Assembly: GCA_012931725.1 (NCBI GenBank)
Contig: CM022953.1
Coordinates: forward strand, 28,685,470 to 28,749,469
Direction of reading: 5' to 3'
Length of the DNA stretch: 64,000 bases
Source: Litsea cubeba
Taxonomy: Eukaryota > Streptophyta > Magnoliopsida > Laurales > Lauraceae
Shown here: positions 25,426 through 37,846 of the stretch, one piece after another
How the letters are laid out: every line of letters begins with the position of its first letter
How positions within the stretch are numbered: position 1 is the stretch's first letter
Position numbers and translations under genes: made by a program
Notes under the pieces: model-generated
Database searches by the model: none
Told to the model about the DNA's origin: nothing
What the model saw: the letters and a program-made list of their open reading frames with translations, nothing else

Positions 25426-28400
25426 TGATCGACACTTAAATGTACAATGCCTGCAAGACTACAGTGTCATCAAGTAGTAAATGGACTCAAGAGTCCGGAT
25501 TATCGATCCCATAGAGAAAGGATGAAACAAGCAATGAATCCAATTAGAGTAGAATTGAACTAAGATATAGCTAATATAAATAATTGAATAAACAATTAAA
25601 ACTACTAAACTATGTGTGAAAAATGGAATTAAACTAATTTGAATGTGGAACAAAACTAAAATAGCAACTAAACTACTCTGACTAACAATTTAAAATATGA
25701 GATTAACAAAATCTAAGATAATCTAACAAACTACACTAAACTAGTGGATGAATGGTGGTGAAAATAGAAGATTTAAGGTGAAGATGTAATGTGAAATGTA
25801 TAGGATTTTGTGTGAGATGTAGATCTAACAATCTAGAAGTGAAAATAACAAATCAAACAAAGATTAAACTTAACAACAATCAAGATAAGAGATTAGGCAA
25901 TCCAAAATTCACTTAGTATGTAATTAATTCAAACAATGCATGTTCTAATTCAACTCCCAAATCTACAATCCAATTAGCAATCTCTTGCCTAATTTGATTG
26001 GATGATATAACAATGAAGATCAAAGTAAAAGAAAATCAAAGGCCAAGATCCTAGATCATCATCTAGCCACCCTTACAATAATTCATCAAAATCAAGGTAC
26101 AAAAGATCAAAGATAAGGGCTCTAGAGCATGCTATGTGAGAGAACTTAATCCAACTACAAAGCATCAATTGAGATTATTCAAGCATCAAGTGTAGAGATA
26201 GAGCATAAGAAATGAGAGAGATTAGCACAATTAGATCTAAAATCTACTAATCAATCAAGGCACAAGTAGGGAATTTAAACTAAAATATGCATGTAATTGA
26301 ACTAATCACATTACTTAGCTTCAAAAGGAGAGCCTAATCCAAGAGCTTTAGCCACTAAACATCAAGAAAGAACACCAAATCTTCATTAATGATCTTCAAT
26401 TACACACTCTCTTTCTTTAGATTAGTTAAAAGAAGCTCCTAATTACAATATAAAAGTATAGAGAAGGTAAAATAAAATTGCTACAAGACTAACTTGCTAA
26501 AAGATCTCTTTCTTCTCTACACAAATATTCCAATTTATAGAAACTTTGAAGACATTTGATTGGCTCATTTCCATTCACAAGGATTGCTTCCATTTGATTG
26601 GTTGCAGCTTGAAGGCTTTTGATTGGCTCTTTTGCTTTCACATGGATTGCTTCAATTTGATTGGTTGCAACAAACTTTCCTTCCAAAAGAATATGTGCAT
26701 TTTGCTTTTTGTGGTCCTTCATTTTGGAGGCTTTTGATTGGCTCAACCCAAGTTCTAACCAATACACCAAGCACTCCTTTGTGTTAGAAAATGACTTCTT
26801 TTATGCTTAAAGCAAAATCCTCTTATTTTGAAATTCTTCAACACTTCACCAAGATTTCTTCATGTAACTTCGTTATTGAAATCTCTTCTTGATGCCTCAT
26901 GATACTAGCCGGAAGGTTGGGGTAGTCGTGGGGTCCACCTACACATGAGAAATTACATAAAAATACGCTATAAATAATCGAATTTATGCATGATAATCCG
27001 ATAATCCATTTAATGCCCTTCGGAATACATTTCGCTTTGACTACAGCCTTACAGGTCATACTCTCAACAATGGAAGCACATATATTTTACTGACTAACTC
27101 ACAGTATGTGAGTATGAATAAGGCTAAGGACTCACATAATTGATGAAGAATGAAGCTTATGTATAGAAGGATTGATCTCAAAAAATAAGATAAAACTAAT
27201 AGAAGGTGGAAATGCTCACTCAACTTCTCACTCATTCAGCACCTAACCTTTCCTAGGAACCAAGGTCTTTCATAGGTTGTAATGGGGTTAGGGTTAATAG
27301 GTAGGATAAGGGTTGTGGCTTAGGGTTTTGAGAAGGTAAGGATCTTCAAGTCATCATAGGAAGGTTTTCCACTGTATTCACTTCTTTCTTTTGCTTTTTG
27401 TTCTTTTGTCCACTTTATCTCTTTTTGGTGCTTGCTTTTCTTTGATTTCTCATTTCTTTTTCTTTTTCTTTTGTTTTCCTTTGGTTCTCATTTTTTTCTT
27501 TTCTCTTTTTTCTTTTTTTCCAACTTTCAAATTCCTTTATTCCTTTGTCATCCCTTTATAGAACATCTATATTTTAGTAGCTCTTGTGAAGTCTTCATCA
27601 CTAATGCTCAAATCCTTCCTTTCTTCATATACTTTACCCTTCTAAAAAAATAATAGGTCAAAAAGGCTATATATATGTGGGTGATGAGGCTTGGGACAAT
27701 GAAGGAAGGTTTCTTGTAAAATAGGCTCAATAGGGTTACTAAGGGTATAAAATGTAATAGGTGAGTTCAAAATTTGGCCATGATTTTTTTTTTTGAATGC
27801 CTATCATCTTCCCCTAAGATTCGGAAAAATGCATCATAAGCTACAAGTCAAGGTTTCTTCGCATTTTGATGTCACCTCTATGGTTAGAACAAGGAATAGC
27901 ACTTATGAGATCGGAAGTGCTGGACTAATCAGCTCTAGGAGTAGCTCTTCATTCTACTCAGGAATAGCGCAGAATAGTCCTCACCCAAACGGATATAGAT
28001 ATGCTCAATCGCTCAATGGGTTTTAGTCTCCACTAATGATTCTTTCGGGTCTTTCATAAGTGATTTGCTCTTCTCTTTGACTACACTCATGTGGCTAAAT
28101 ATGTAAAAAAATTATAGGACTTGTATCTATGACAACTCTTCAAGCTAAAATCCATGGACAATTTTAGAAATTCTTTTTTCAGTTTTTTTAGTGATTTTGA
28201 AAATTTTCAAATTTTTAGGGTTCTTGGTATAAGTGGAAAACAAAATAACTTATGTATATGCAAAATGCAATACATGAAATGCAGTGCCTCACCCCCAAAC
28301 CTATTCTAAACATTGTCCCCAATGTTTATACAGAACATAAATAAAATAGGACAAGGAAGATAAATTGAAATTTCTCACCATGGGGTGCCGACACAAGGGT

Positions 28401-28971
28401 ATATTGGGTTGCCTCCCAACAAGCACTAAGTTTAACGTCTTTAGCCAGACGCCACTAGCATGGTATGAGGACAGTTTATCCAGGGTCCACAAGAAGGACC
28501 TCCTCAACAACATTCTCAGGATCCACAAACTCAAGGTACTCTTTTAATATGTGCCCATTCACTTGAAATGTACTACCATCTCTAGGATTCAAAAGTTCAA
28601 CTGCACCGTGGAAATGGACTGTCTGAACGGCGTAGGGTCCTGACCATCGAGACTTCAACTTGCCTGGGAGCAAGTGCAATCTGGAGTTATATAGCAAAAC
28701 TTTCTGGCCAGGATGGAACTCTTTTCTTAGAACTCTCTTCTTGATGCCTCAGGATACTAGCGGAAGGTAAGGGTAGCCGTGGGGTCCACCTACATAAGAG
28801 AAATTACATAAAAATGCACTATAAGTAATTGAATTTATGCATGATAATCTAATAATCCGTTTAATGTGATAGAATGATAAAATCTCTATGTAAAGCAAAT
28901 GATAAGCATAAGAGATGCTGATAAAATCCGGTCTAGTGAGGGGTAAAAAATGCAATATTTAACACTCATCA
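25426..28971 (-). repeat. Athila upstream LTR region, chimeric (LTR - internal tail - LTR)
   Basis: The segment 25426-27016 matches the 3' LTR from its start to about 14014. At 27017 the match jumps to the internal tail (14568 onward) and follows it to about 28740, including the end of integrase. At about 28740 it jumps back into LTR sequence matching 13903-14145, ending at CATCA (28971). So one LTR region contains about 1.7 kb of 3' internal sequence, and about 100 bases of LTR are present on both sides of it. The simplest reading is a former tandem LTR-internal-LTR-internal-LTR array that lost most of the first internal region; a template switch during reverse transcription is the alternative. 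Confidence 0.8.
28476..28740 (-). pseudogene. Second copy of the Athila integrase C-terminal end
   Basis: The - strand encodes LLYNSRLHLLPGKLKSRWSG and PYAVQTVHFHGAVEL, the chromatin-facing C-terminal end of Athila integrase, closely matching 16250-16120. It starts in mid-gene at the 28740 junction and runs into the duplicated noncoding tail. It is a remnant and cannot be a gene by itself. Confidence 0.8.
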
Positions 28972-31233
28972 CAAATCTTCGATCAGAGCCGATGGATAGT
29001 CTCAAAATACATCTAAAATGCTCCACGGCAAGTTTCAAGTCAAACCGACAATGTTTGACCCTCCATCAACCCTCGAATAGCTAAATCAAGCCTCTCGATG
29101 GCGAGAACCACCGAGGCCATCGCTCATCAAAAGAGCACATGGGCGGCTTCAAGATGCTTACAAAGGGCTACACGTCAAGTTTCAGGTCATTTCGACAATA
29201 TTTAACCAGACTTTAACTCTCGGAATCCAAATAAGGCCTCTCGGTGGCGAAGCTCCCCGGGACCATGGTTTCCAACACAGAGCCTATGGATCATCTCAAA
29301 ATGACTCCAATAGGTTCCCTGTCAAATTTCATGTCAATCGGACATCGGTTGGCCGCACATCAAAGCGCGACATCTTCCTCGCGACAAAATTAAGTCTACC
29401 GGCGACAGGACCCCATATGGCTTTAAAACTCAAAGAAAAGCCTATGGTTGGTCTTATTTATTGCTCAGGAGGCTTCACCTAAAATTTCAGGTCATTCCGG
29501 TATTGTTTGACTCAGTTTCAACTTCTGACGGAAAATCGGCAGCTCTACGCTACAAAGTCTTCGGCTTTCCCGGAAAATTGGAAACTTTGCATCCCAAAAT
29601 GCAAGGATTTTCGTCAAGTTTTTTACAGGGAAAATCAAGCCAATAAATGTGCAAAAATGTCAAGAAAAATACAGGAGAAAAAAAAATTGGGAAAAACATC
29701 GAAACGGCCACAAAACGGGAACCAAAGGGGGGAAAAACCCCCCAGGGTCGCGACCATGGAGCCCCGGATCACCGGATTCGCCCCGGAAGGCCCCGTTTTT
29801 CATCATTTTTCGCGTTTCGAAGTTTCCAACTCCTGTGATTCTCCAAAATTCATACTTTTGAGGCACTAAGTCCGTCGACATCCGTCAAAATCACGGGTCC
29901 GTCTTCAAGAGTATCAAAATCAACATTGATCGCCAACTGGTCGACCAAAAAGTGCACTTTCTACTCGATCGATCGAGAAATCGACAGGACAGATGTCACC
30001 AGCCTGCTATTAGCTATCAATTTATGAAGTTACATGGTCATCTAATGTTGATCAGCATGTAGATCCATTGATGATCATCGCCAAAAGAACTCCAAAAGAC
30101 GCGGCACAGCCCACGATTCTTCAACTGCTCGACGACCACTTAATGCAATTAATTAACTAGTTTTATTGTAGTCATTAATTCATTTCTTTGGACGGCCCAA
30201 TCAGAAGCAAGCAAATGGGAGTTACAAGTCAAGAGATTCATGGCATTTAAACCATGAAACTCCTCCCATCATGGCGATTAAAGGCAATTAAGTGCCATCA
30301 ATCTCCACCGGCCAATCAGAAGCCAAGAAAAAGGAGTTACAAAATAAATAAGTAAATCTTGTAACTCCTCCCTTTATGTAGCATTATGACAATTAAGGCT
30401 CATAAACTCTCCTAAATGGCTACCTAAAAGCCTATAAATAGGAGAGCACTCCAAGCATTTTAAACAACTTCCAAAAAAGTTCAGAATCAAATCAGCTTCG
30501 AAGCACAGAAAATTCAGAGAAAGAAAGAGAGAAAACTCTGCTGAAGTTCTGCAACGGCCACCACTACAAGGTGACAAAAGTCCCCCCAAAGGTCCTTGCC
30601 TTCTCCTTCTACCTCCAATGGCTTAGACATGGCTTTTCAGCCCGTCTACTTAGTTTTTTATTGGACATAGGTCATTCTCTTGGTCTTTGTCCTCTAAAAA
30701 TCTGAGGTTATAGCCAAGTCAAGTGAATCAAGAGCTTCCTCTGTTCTCATCTACATGGATGATGGCGAAGTCTACACATGGCTTGTGACCGTCAATCTGA
30801 ACGAGTCCCGCACAATCTCCTGAGAAGCTAGATCCTCCTTTTCTTGCCTTTCATTGTATTTTATATTTTTTTTAAAGAAACAAAAATCACAACTCTTGTC
30901 TTTCATTATTGATAAGAATTGTAAATCAGCTATAAACGCCAAAAATCGGCTATCAATGCCAAAAAATCACCTTTCACGGCAAATCAAGAAAATATCTCTT
31001 TTCTTAAATATATGTGCAATGGAAAACTTGAAAGAAGTTTATTTTCTTTTTACTTGCGAAGGTCGATCTCCGGATCACCACTTGCAATTCCAAGTAAAAT
31101 TGGAAAATCTGGCACACCCACCTAAAAAAATGTTGATACCCGCTTTTGCCACCGGTTACGAAAGGGTCGTACCCCACGGGCTCCCACGTCCGCCGACCTC
31201 AGTAGATCAGTGCGCGGATAGCGCGGTCCATCA
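28972..31233 (+). repeat. 5' LTR of the Tat element, second fragment
   Basis: It resumes the LTR after the Athila insertion and runs to GGTCCATCA at 31233, matching 49466-51612. It includes about 196 bases (roughly 29175-29370) that the 3' LTR lacks. The R/U5 side contains several CGGCTATAAACGCC-type words at 30925-30975. No coding region. Confidence 0.88.
30433..30440 (+). promoter_or_regulatory. TATA box of the Tat 5' LTR
   Basis: TATAAATA within AGCCTATAAATAGGAGAGCA, conserved exactly in the 3' LTR at 50762-50769. It is preceded by CCAATCA words and would drive the element's genomic RNA. Confidence 0.7.
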
Positions 31234-31440
31234 AGCTGGCCCACCCGGCACGATGCTTGGAAATGAAATATTTGCATATCATATCTTTTGCTATATGCTT
31301 ATATTTCTTTTCCGGATTCCTTGGCTACTTTCTAGTTGGTGGCCTACGTTGGATTTTGCATCTAAAAAAATTAGATGGGATTTTTTGGAAATTTCTAATT
31401 CTTAGTTTATTTCCACTCTTTCTCTTTTCAAAACAAAATA

Positions 31441-32255
31441 TCAGATTTCTTAGTTTGGATTCAAAATTGAGAAACTTTGATCCTCTCCTATCGTTCATCG
31501 TGCTTGCATAAATGTTGAGCCTGTTCGAGTTGGGATTTGGCCCATCGTTTCTCTTCGATGAGTTCATTAGACATCTAAAAAAATTTTCAAAAAAATAAAT
31601 AAATAAAAAATCAAATTTCTCAGTTTGGATTCAAAATCGAGAAACTTTGATCCTCTCCTATCGCTCATCGTGCTTGCAGAAATGTTGAGCTTGTTCGAAT
31701 TGGGATTTGGGCCATCATTTCTCTTCGATGAGTTCATTAGATATCTGGAAAAAAAATCTTCAAAAATAAAAATAAAAAATTAGATTTCTCAGTTTGGATT
31801 CAAAATTGAGAAACTTTGATCCTCTCTTATCGCTCATCGTGCTTACAGAAATGTTGAGCCTGTTCGGGTTGTGATTTGGGCCATCGTTTCTCTTCGATGA
31901 GTTCATCAGAGATCTAAACAAAATTTCAAAAAAACAAAATAAAAAATCAGATTTCTTAGTTTGGATTCAAAATTGAGAAACTTTGATCCTCTCCTATCGT
32001 TCATCGTGCTTGCAGAAATGTTGAGCCTGTTCGAGTTGGTATTTAGGCCATTGTTTCTCTTCGATGAGTTCATTAGAGATCTTTTTTTTTCAAAAAATAA
32101 AAAAAGTAAAAAAATCAGATTTCTCAGTTTGGATTCAAAATTGAGAAACTTTGATCCTCTCTTATCGTTCATCATGCTTGCAGAAATGTTGAGCCTGTTC
32201 GAGTTAGGATTTGGGCGATCGTTTCTCTTCGATGAGTCTATTTGGGATCTAAAAA
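31441..32255. repeat. Five tandem repeats of about 169 bp in the Tat leader
   Basis: Units begin near 31441, 31611, 31781, 31946 and 32115. Each starts TTTCTCAGTTTGGATTC, continues through TTGATCCTCTCCTATCG and TTTCTCTTCGATGAGTTCAT, and ends in a variable A-rich linker. The A-rich linker accounts for most of the length differences. Confidence 0.85.
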
Positions 32256-32627
32256 AAAAACAGACATAGACCACTAAGGTTAAACCAATTGCGTTCTTTG
32301 ATCACCGTTAATTCAAGAAAAGCCTTGTCCAGAGTGTGGGAACAGCTTGACTGTTCTAGGCAAGGGCCCTCCAAACGAGTTCATTAAGTAATCCTACAAT
32401 TACCTTGGGGCAATTCTATCAATCGAGATTTCATAAGACCGGGTTAGAGGCCTATGTTTACTCTCTCATCTTTTAAATAAAAAAATCTTTAAAATAAAAA
32501 AATCTTTAAAATAAAAAAAAGATTTTAAAAAAATTAAATAATAAATAAATAAAATGTTTTTAAAAAAAATCTAAAATTATAAATTATAATTTTTTTAAAA
32601 AAAAATTAAAAAAAAAAAACTTCCATA

Positions 32628-32905
32628 ATTTTTGGGTTCAAATCTGAGAAATTTCGGTCTCTTCCCTTCTAGGCAGTGGTGCTCAAGGAAATTGTTGAGC
32701 CCATGTCTAGATTGGAATGCCTTTTGCTCTCTTTGATGAATCCGATCTTGGCCTTTCAAAAAAAGTCTCGTCATTTTTAGGTTCAGATCCGAGAAATTAT
32801 GGTTCCTTCCCTTCTAGGTACTGGCGCTCGCGAAAATCGTTAAGCCCGTATTTGGATCGGAATACCATCTGCCCTCTTTGATGAATCCAATCTTGACTCT
32901 TAAAA
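32628..32905. repeat. Two tandem repeats of about 137 bp in the Tat leader
   Basis: Units begin near 32628 and 32768. Both carry GGTTCAAATCTGAGAAAT-like and CTTCCCTTCTAGG words and end with CTCTTTGATGAATCC. The layout echoes the 169-bp family (GAGAAA, then TCTC and GATGA), so the two families may share an origin. Confidence 0.7.
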
Positions 32906-33284
32906 ACATAGAATCTCATCTCATGGATGCGGTCTCCAAACATTTGTGCCTAACGGTACTGGTATACCCTTTCTGGGTCTACTGTATTTACGACCGGCAC
33001 ATTTGTAACTCCAACCTTATATTTTTCTTACCTCGAGCAAGCTCTGCTTCTTGATAAGTCGAATTTAGGTTCACAATTGCTTCTAGTAGTCACTGGGATG
33101 CTCATTCTGGGCTCACCATACTTGCGATCAGAACAATTATACCATCTGTGGCCTTTTGCCTTCTTCATGTTGCTTGGGTCATGTCCCTCGAGCAATTTGA
33201 AAAGACAACACCATAGAAATTTTCATTATATTCTTGTGATTACTAATGTATGTGGTCTTGTTTCAGAGAGTTTCAAAACTAACA

Positions 33285-34392
33285 ATGGCAGCTTCCTTTA
33301 CCATTACTTTTGATGAGAACAAGCACCAACTCATGCTTCAACAGAAGCAAACCACGCGCACTTACAAGCGCCCTGTTAGCTGCCGAAGCGTCAACTCCCT
33401 CGGCAACTCTCTAAACTCCGGGTCTACCTCGACTCCCCAAACTATCGTCTTTGGGACGCTGGGACCATTATCACTTCCCAAAGAGCAAACTGCTCCTTCC
33501 AAGAAACAGAAGGTCGCCTCTCAACGTGTCACTACCGTGACACCAAAGGCGAACACCAAGAAACCAGTAGCCCGCGGCACCCCCTGTGAAGTCTCGACCC
33601 ACAAACAACCAGGTCTATCCCAAGACTTGGTCCCCAAGACCTTCACCAAAACAATGAAGGTCCCAAACATCCACCAAGCCAGCATACCTAGCCCCACTCA
33701 AGGAGAACCAGTTCTACCCTCTTGCTTACCTAAAAGAGGAGGAAACCCATCTCCAACTTGACAGCCAAGTCAACCCAGCATGAGCCGTCTAGTTCCTACA
33801 AGCCCAAAATCAAGCCATGCATCACTAGGCCTCTACAAGCACCTGCTAAGGTCTACAATCCTTCAGTTCGACCCTTCATCTCAACAGGGGCAGAGCTCGA
33901 AAATCTCAAAGTCTCGCTGCAGCAGGCGAAGAACCGGGTTCGCATCCTGTCCGTGCCCAGCTACAAAGAAGACATGCTTGGCTGCTGCGCCAGAGGGAGC
34001 ACATCCTTCATCGTCAAAATCCAGCCAGAGCTGACCAAAGCTCAAATTGCTCGTCGTATACGCCGCCGCGGGTCGTATCGGCAAAAGAGACTATAGAAGC
34101 AAAGGACCCGGCCTCCTACACTTCAAGTCTCTTACAGATGGGTCGAAAAAGAAAGACCCGACCAAATTGTTGATGTCCATATGGTTGGAAAAACCAGAAG
34201 ACGCCAAAAGTCAAGCAACAAAAATCCATGTCCGACGTCCGGTGACCCGCAGCTTCTCCAGGACAAGAAGACATTCAGAAGAATCACCTGCTCCTTCATG
34301 CAAAAGACGACAGAGTGATCCTTCCTCAAGCTCTTCATCAAAAAGAATGAGCCACAGCTCAGTCACTAGGACAGTTTCTTCGTTCAAATCCT
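33285..34392 (+). pseudogene. ORF1-like gene upstream of Tat gag (broken)
   Basis: Tat/Ogre elements often have an extra ORF before gag whose function is not known. Here an ATG at 33285 opens 159 codons (MAASFTITFDENKHQLMLQQ onward) to a stop at 33759. The sequence is rich in Ser, Pro, Thr and Lys. Reading resumes in other frames to about 34392, with an Arg/Ser-rich end (RSFSRTRRHSEESPAPSCK). I see no known domain. Frame changes make it non-functional. Confidence 0.55.
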
Positions 34393-34397
34393 GAGGG

Positions 34398-35527
34398 ATG
34401 AACGTCCTGGCTACAAATTCTGAGCCACCACCTCGCAATCCACCTCAAGATGATGCGCTCACACGCATCCAACAGTTGGGACAAGGCTAGCAGAGGATTG
34501 AAACTCTGATGGAAAACCTTCTCATCGCCTTCCAAAATCAGGCGAACAATGGAGATGAGGTAAATGGAGAAGAAAATGAGTCAAGCAAGCAAAAGAAGAG
34601 GATATACTCGATGAGCATGGGATCAAGCCACCATATCCCTTATGGATGGACTCGGTCCCATTCCCTACAAAATTGAAGCACCCTACTCTCCAAACATATA
34701 CGGGGAAAGGGTCAGCCAGACAGCACGTCATCCACTTCAAAATCTTGACGGGAGTTATCGCAGATCAAGATGCACTCAAGATCCACCTCTTTGCAAGTAC
34801 CCTAAAAGGTACGGCCCTTGATTGGTACTCCACTTTACCGGAGGACTCCATCCAAAACTGGGCCATGCTAAAGACACGCTTCCTGACTCACCTCAAAGGT
34901 GAGGATCATCCCGCTACTATGGCTCAGCTTTGCAGCCTAAAACAGGGGGAGAATGAGTCAACATACGACTTCATTCACAAGTGGAAAGCAATAGCATTCA
35001 AATGCTCTGATGTGCCGCCACAAGCGTCGCTAGTCGACATATGCCGAAACAACATGAGAGCAAAAACCCGCTCCATAATCATCGGCAACAAATCAAAGAA
35101 CCTGGGAGAACTCCTAGAAGCTTCCATGGAAGCTGAAACGGTGATCAAAGACCTCAACAGTCAGAAATCATCAAGAAAAGAGCCAACCGCCATTACAACC
35201 TCAAAGCCAAAGAAAAAAGAGATCCTCAATGTGCAAACTAAGTCAGCTCCTCAGCCACCAAAGAAAGCTGAAAACGAAGTTGCAGGTAAGAGACCTGAAC
35301 TCTCTGATGCCTTCAGAGAACGAGTAGAAAAGAAATACCCGTTCGATGAAAATATTGATGAAATCTTTGGGGCTCTCGTGGCAAACGGCAAGCTCACCTT
35401 GCCTGAACCCAAAAGATCGGGAGATGTTGGCAAAACCAATGATCATCGGTACTGTCCTTACCACCAGATGATCTCGCATCCTCTCAATCAATGCTTCGTT
35501 GTGAGAGAGAAAATAAACGAGATGTAA
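34398..35527 (+). pseudogene. Tat gag with CPYH-type zinc motif
   Basis: The ATG at 34398 starts MNVLATNSEPPPRNPP, with a stop near 34488 and a frame change before 34646. From there an uninterrupted frame of 293 codons covers the capsid domain (QTYTGKGSARQHVIHFKI, LKGTALDWYSTLPEDSIQNW, LKQGENESTYDFIHKWK), a basic linker and a terminal YCPYHQMISHPLNQC, the zinc-binding motif typical of Tat gag. The stop is at 35525-35527, after which pol-like sequence continues in another frame. The long frame could still be translated if started internally. Confidence 0.82.
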
Positions 35528-37107
35528 AACGGAGTCATCACCTTCGACAAAAACTATGGGTCTACCTCCGTCAACATGGTGTCATGTGGACAAACATCAA
35601 AATCACCGAAGAGGAAGATCACTACTTCTTTCAAGTTGATAAACACAATCCAAGCGTCCGAAGAACTGGTTCCTTACCCGATGCTAGACGGACAACCCAT
35701 ATGGGTACATCCTGATCTCCTGGAAGATGAAAATTGGGAGGTCGTGAAAACAAAGCCTACAGCTCAACAGTGAAGGCAGGCTTGGAAACATCTCCTCAAG
35801 CTCAAACGGTAAGAGAAGACCCAGCCAAAATAAGAAGTCCAAGAAAAGGCAGAGGCCTCCTCTACCGTTTCACTTCAGGCAACAAAAACGTCCATTCCAG
35901 TGACTTCAAAAGGGGTAAGAAAATTCACTCTCAGTGATTTCATGCGACCTCAATTCAAAGAAGCCACGTGGGGCCATCATACTCTTGCAATTCAGTAGTT
36001 AGATTCTCCATTGATGGATACGAGTCCAGTGACACCGATAATGGATTCGAATCCAACTACATGACGAATAGGAGGAATCTCTTGAAACAGGAGAATATCT
36101 CTCCGATGAAGAATGGGTTCCTGAAACTAAACTTATGCCAGAAATATGGTCTAACCCCTTACAGCCACAAGGATCCTGGTCTGATGATGAAGAAGACCAA
36201 GAGGCTGTACAAGAAAATATTGTTGACCCAGCACCCATTGTTGCTCCAGTGGAAATCAACCATGTTGAACCACGAAGAGCAGACGAAAAAGAAGATTTGG
36301 CTCCCATGCCCGATCTTGAAGAATATGCAAGGATCTTGCAGCATCTCACTCTAGAACAAGAGCAAGACCGCGTCAATGAGCTTCCTCGCAATCCCGAGCC
36401 AGAAGTCCCTGAAGACCATCAAGTACCTCCTCCCTTAACTTTTGAAAATGGAGAAAATCACTGGATAGACGATCCTCTTACATCCGAGGATGAGTCTGAC
36501 TTCGAACAGGCAACTGTCTCCTGTCAGAGCTTCCTGTAATGTGATAATTCGGGATTATAGCTCTTTCGAAGCCTCGTCTGATGAGATCACTTACACTCCA
36601 ACAACGCCTAGTACCATATCTTCTTGAGCTACCTCGTCTCGCGTGACTTTCATTGAGACAACACCCTCTCAGGCTTCTTCTCCTGAGACTGTGACTTCAG
36701 GACTCACACTCTTCTCGACTGATCATCATGAAGAAAGTCCGGCTATTGATGCTTGGAATGATGAATTGGTCAACAGAGAAGAAAAGTTGCTGGATGCTGT
36801 TCAGGACTTGATCCCGGAAAATGTTCCATGCAACACAATCACTGAGGACGGCAACTCTGCTGCAGATATATCCTCAGTAAATGAAAAACAACAGCCTCTT
36901 GATCCTGAAGACAATCTTCCAAAAAAAGATCCTTCTCAAGAAGCTCTCAAAGTTGGTAGAGGCACCCGCTCGGGCCGGGACTACCACAAAAATTACAACC
37001 AATCTTCGTTTACTTATGTAAATCCTTCGGGAAAAGATGTTGTAATGCCCCAAGTGGCAATAATGATGAACATGCAGGCCCCAAGGAGGCTTTCAAGTAT
37101 GACTTGA
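35528..37107 (+). pseudogene. Tat gag-pol linker region (several frames)
   Basis: Several open stretches in different frames (35576-35773, 36135-36539, 36643-37107) encode acidic, Pro/Glu-rich sequence without a domain I recognise. A segment HPDLLEDENWEVVKTKP and a later TRSGRDYHKNYNQSSFTY resemble the variable part between gag and protease in Tat elements. Stops and frame changes occur at 35773, 36539 and 37107. Confidence 0.55.
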
Positions 37108-37314
37108 TCGAAAACTTCAAGCACATACCTGCACGTCTGTACATCCTAGACTTATTGCAAATGTCTCCGCACACTTATGATAATCTCATTTAAGAATTAC
37201 AAAAGCAGAATGAGGATGTCGACAAACATGCCCCGCAAACCAAATTGAAATGGACTACCAGGTCAAAATTTTAGAAACTTCCTCAAAGAGAAAAAAGAAG
37301 AAAACTGAGGGATC

Positions 37315-37846
37315 ATGCATCGAATACCTCTCGCTTCAAAAGGCAGCCAGTGCAGCCATCGCCTTCACAAAGGAATACCTCCTACTTGGCGAAACAAGGC
37401 ACAACCGACCCCTTACTTCATAGGGTACATCAAAGAAATACCTATACACAGAGTTCAGATCGACCCAAGTTCTGCACTCAACTTCATCTCCACTTCGGCT
37501 CTCGAAGAGTTGGGCATCCCACCCAGCAAGCTGAGCCACACATCTGTCTCTATCTTTGGATACGATGGGAGTACTCAAAGGCAGCAAAATCAGGTTCAAA
37601 TTGCAAATCGGTGATCTTATCTTTGAGGTCATTGTGTATGCAATAAAAAACCCTTCATGTTACAACATCCTTCTCGGACGCCCTTGGATCCACGAGAATG
37701 GTGTTGTCTCTTCAACTCTACATCAATGCATCAAGTTCGTTGGCGACGACGACAGGATACATCGAGTCTTTGCAGACAGAAAACCCTTCAAAGGTAAAGA
37801 AGTCCACTTTGCATACTTGCAAATGTATGAAGGTGAAAAAGAATAA
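37315..37846 (+). pseudogene. Tat protease-like region
   Basis: Two overlapping frames give RVQIDPSSALNFISTSALEE and then IYGYD-like sequence followed by SCYNILLGRPWIHENGVVSS and LHQCIKFVGDDDRIH. This is the aspartic-protease fold of Tat elements, which releases gag and pol proteins. The active-site triad, usually DNG or DGG in this group, reads DPS, so activity is unlikely. A frameshift near 37570-37612 separates the halves. Confidence 0.75.

Larger units (their letters stand above)
10327..28971 (-). mobile_element. Athila-type Ty3/gypsy retrotransposon nested in the Tat 5' LTR
   Basis: On the - strand the order is LTR (28971-25426), primer binding site complementary to tRNA-Asp (25419-25400), gag, pol (protease with DLGA, reverse transcriptase with FMDD, RNase H, integrase), a long noncoding tail, a polypurine tract and a second LTR (14145-10327). 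The ends are TG and CA, and the flanks are CGAAT (10322-10326) and CAAAT (28972-28976), a target duplication with one CG-to-CA change. The coding region is heavily mutated. Two solo LTRs have entered it later. The upstream LTR region has an abnormal chimeric structure, described separately. Confidence 0.9.
31234..33284 (+). other. Tat leader region with tandem repeats
   Basis: About 2 kb between the 5' LTR and the first ORF. The bases directly after the LTR (AGCTGGCCCACCCGG) do not match a tRNA primer site I recognise. The region holds five repeats of about 169 bases, an A/T-rich tract (32450-32620) and two repeats of about 137 bases. A splice acceptor-like TTTCAG at 33261-33266 lies just before the first ATG at 33285, so the leader may contain an intron. 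Confidence 0.6.

Noticed and set aside
27432..28547. Reading frames in the duplicated Athila tail
   Set aside because: They match frames at 14973-16108 only because the DNA is duplicated; both are pyrimidine-rich noncoding tail or antisense to integrase.
31234..31260. Primer binding site directly after the Tat 5' LTR
   Set aside because: The sequence does not match a tRNA 3' end complement that I recognise, so I left it unassigned.
31325..32274. Overlapping reading frames on both strands in the Tat leader
   Set aside because: They follow the 169-base tandem repeat and repeat with it (NSNRLNISASTMNDRRGSKF). This is repeat translation, not a gene.
33077..33313. 78-codon frame before the Tat ORF1
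   Set aside because: It overlaps the ORF1 start in another frame, lacks homology and ends in low-conservation sequence; likely chance.
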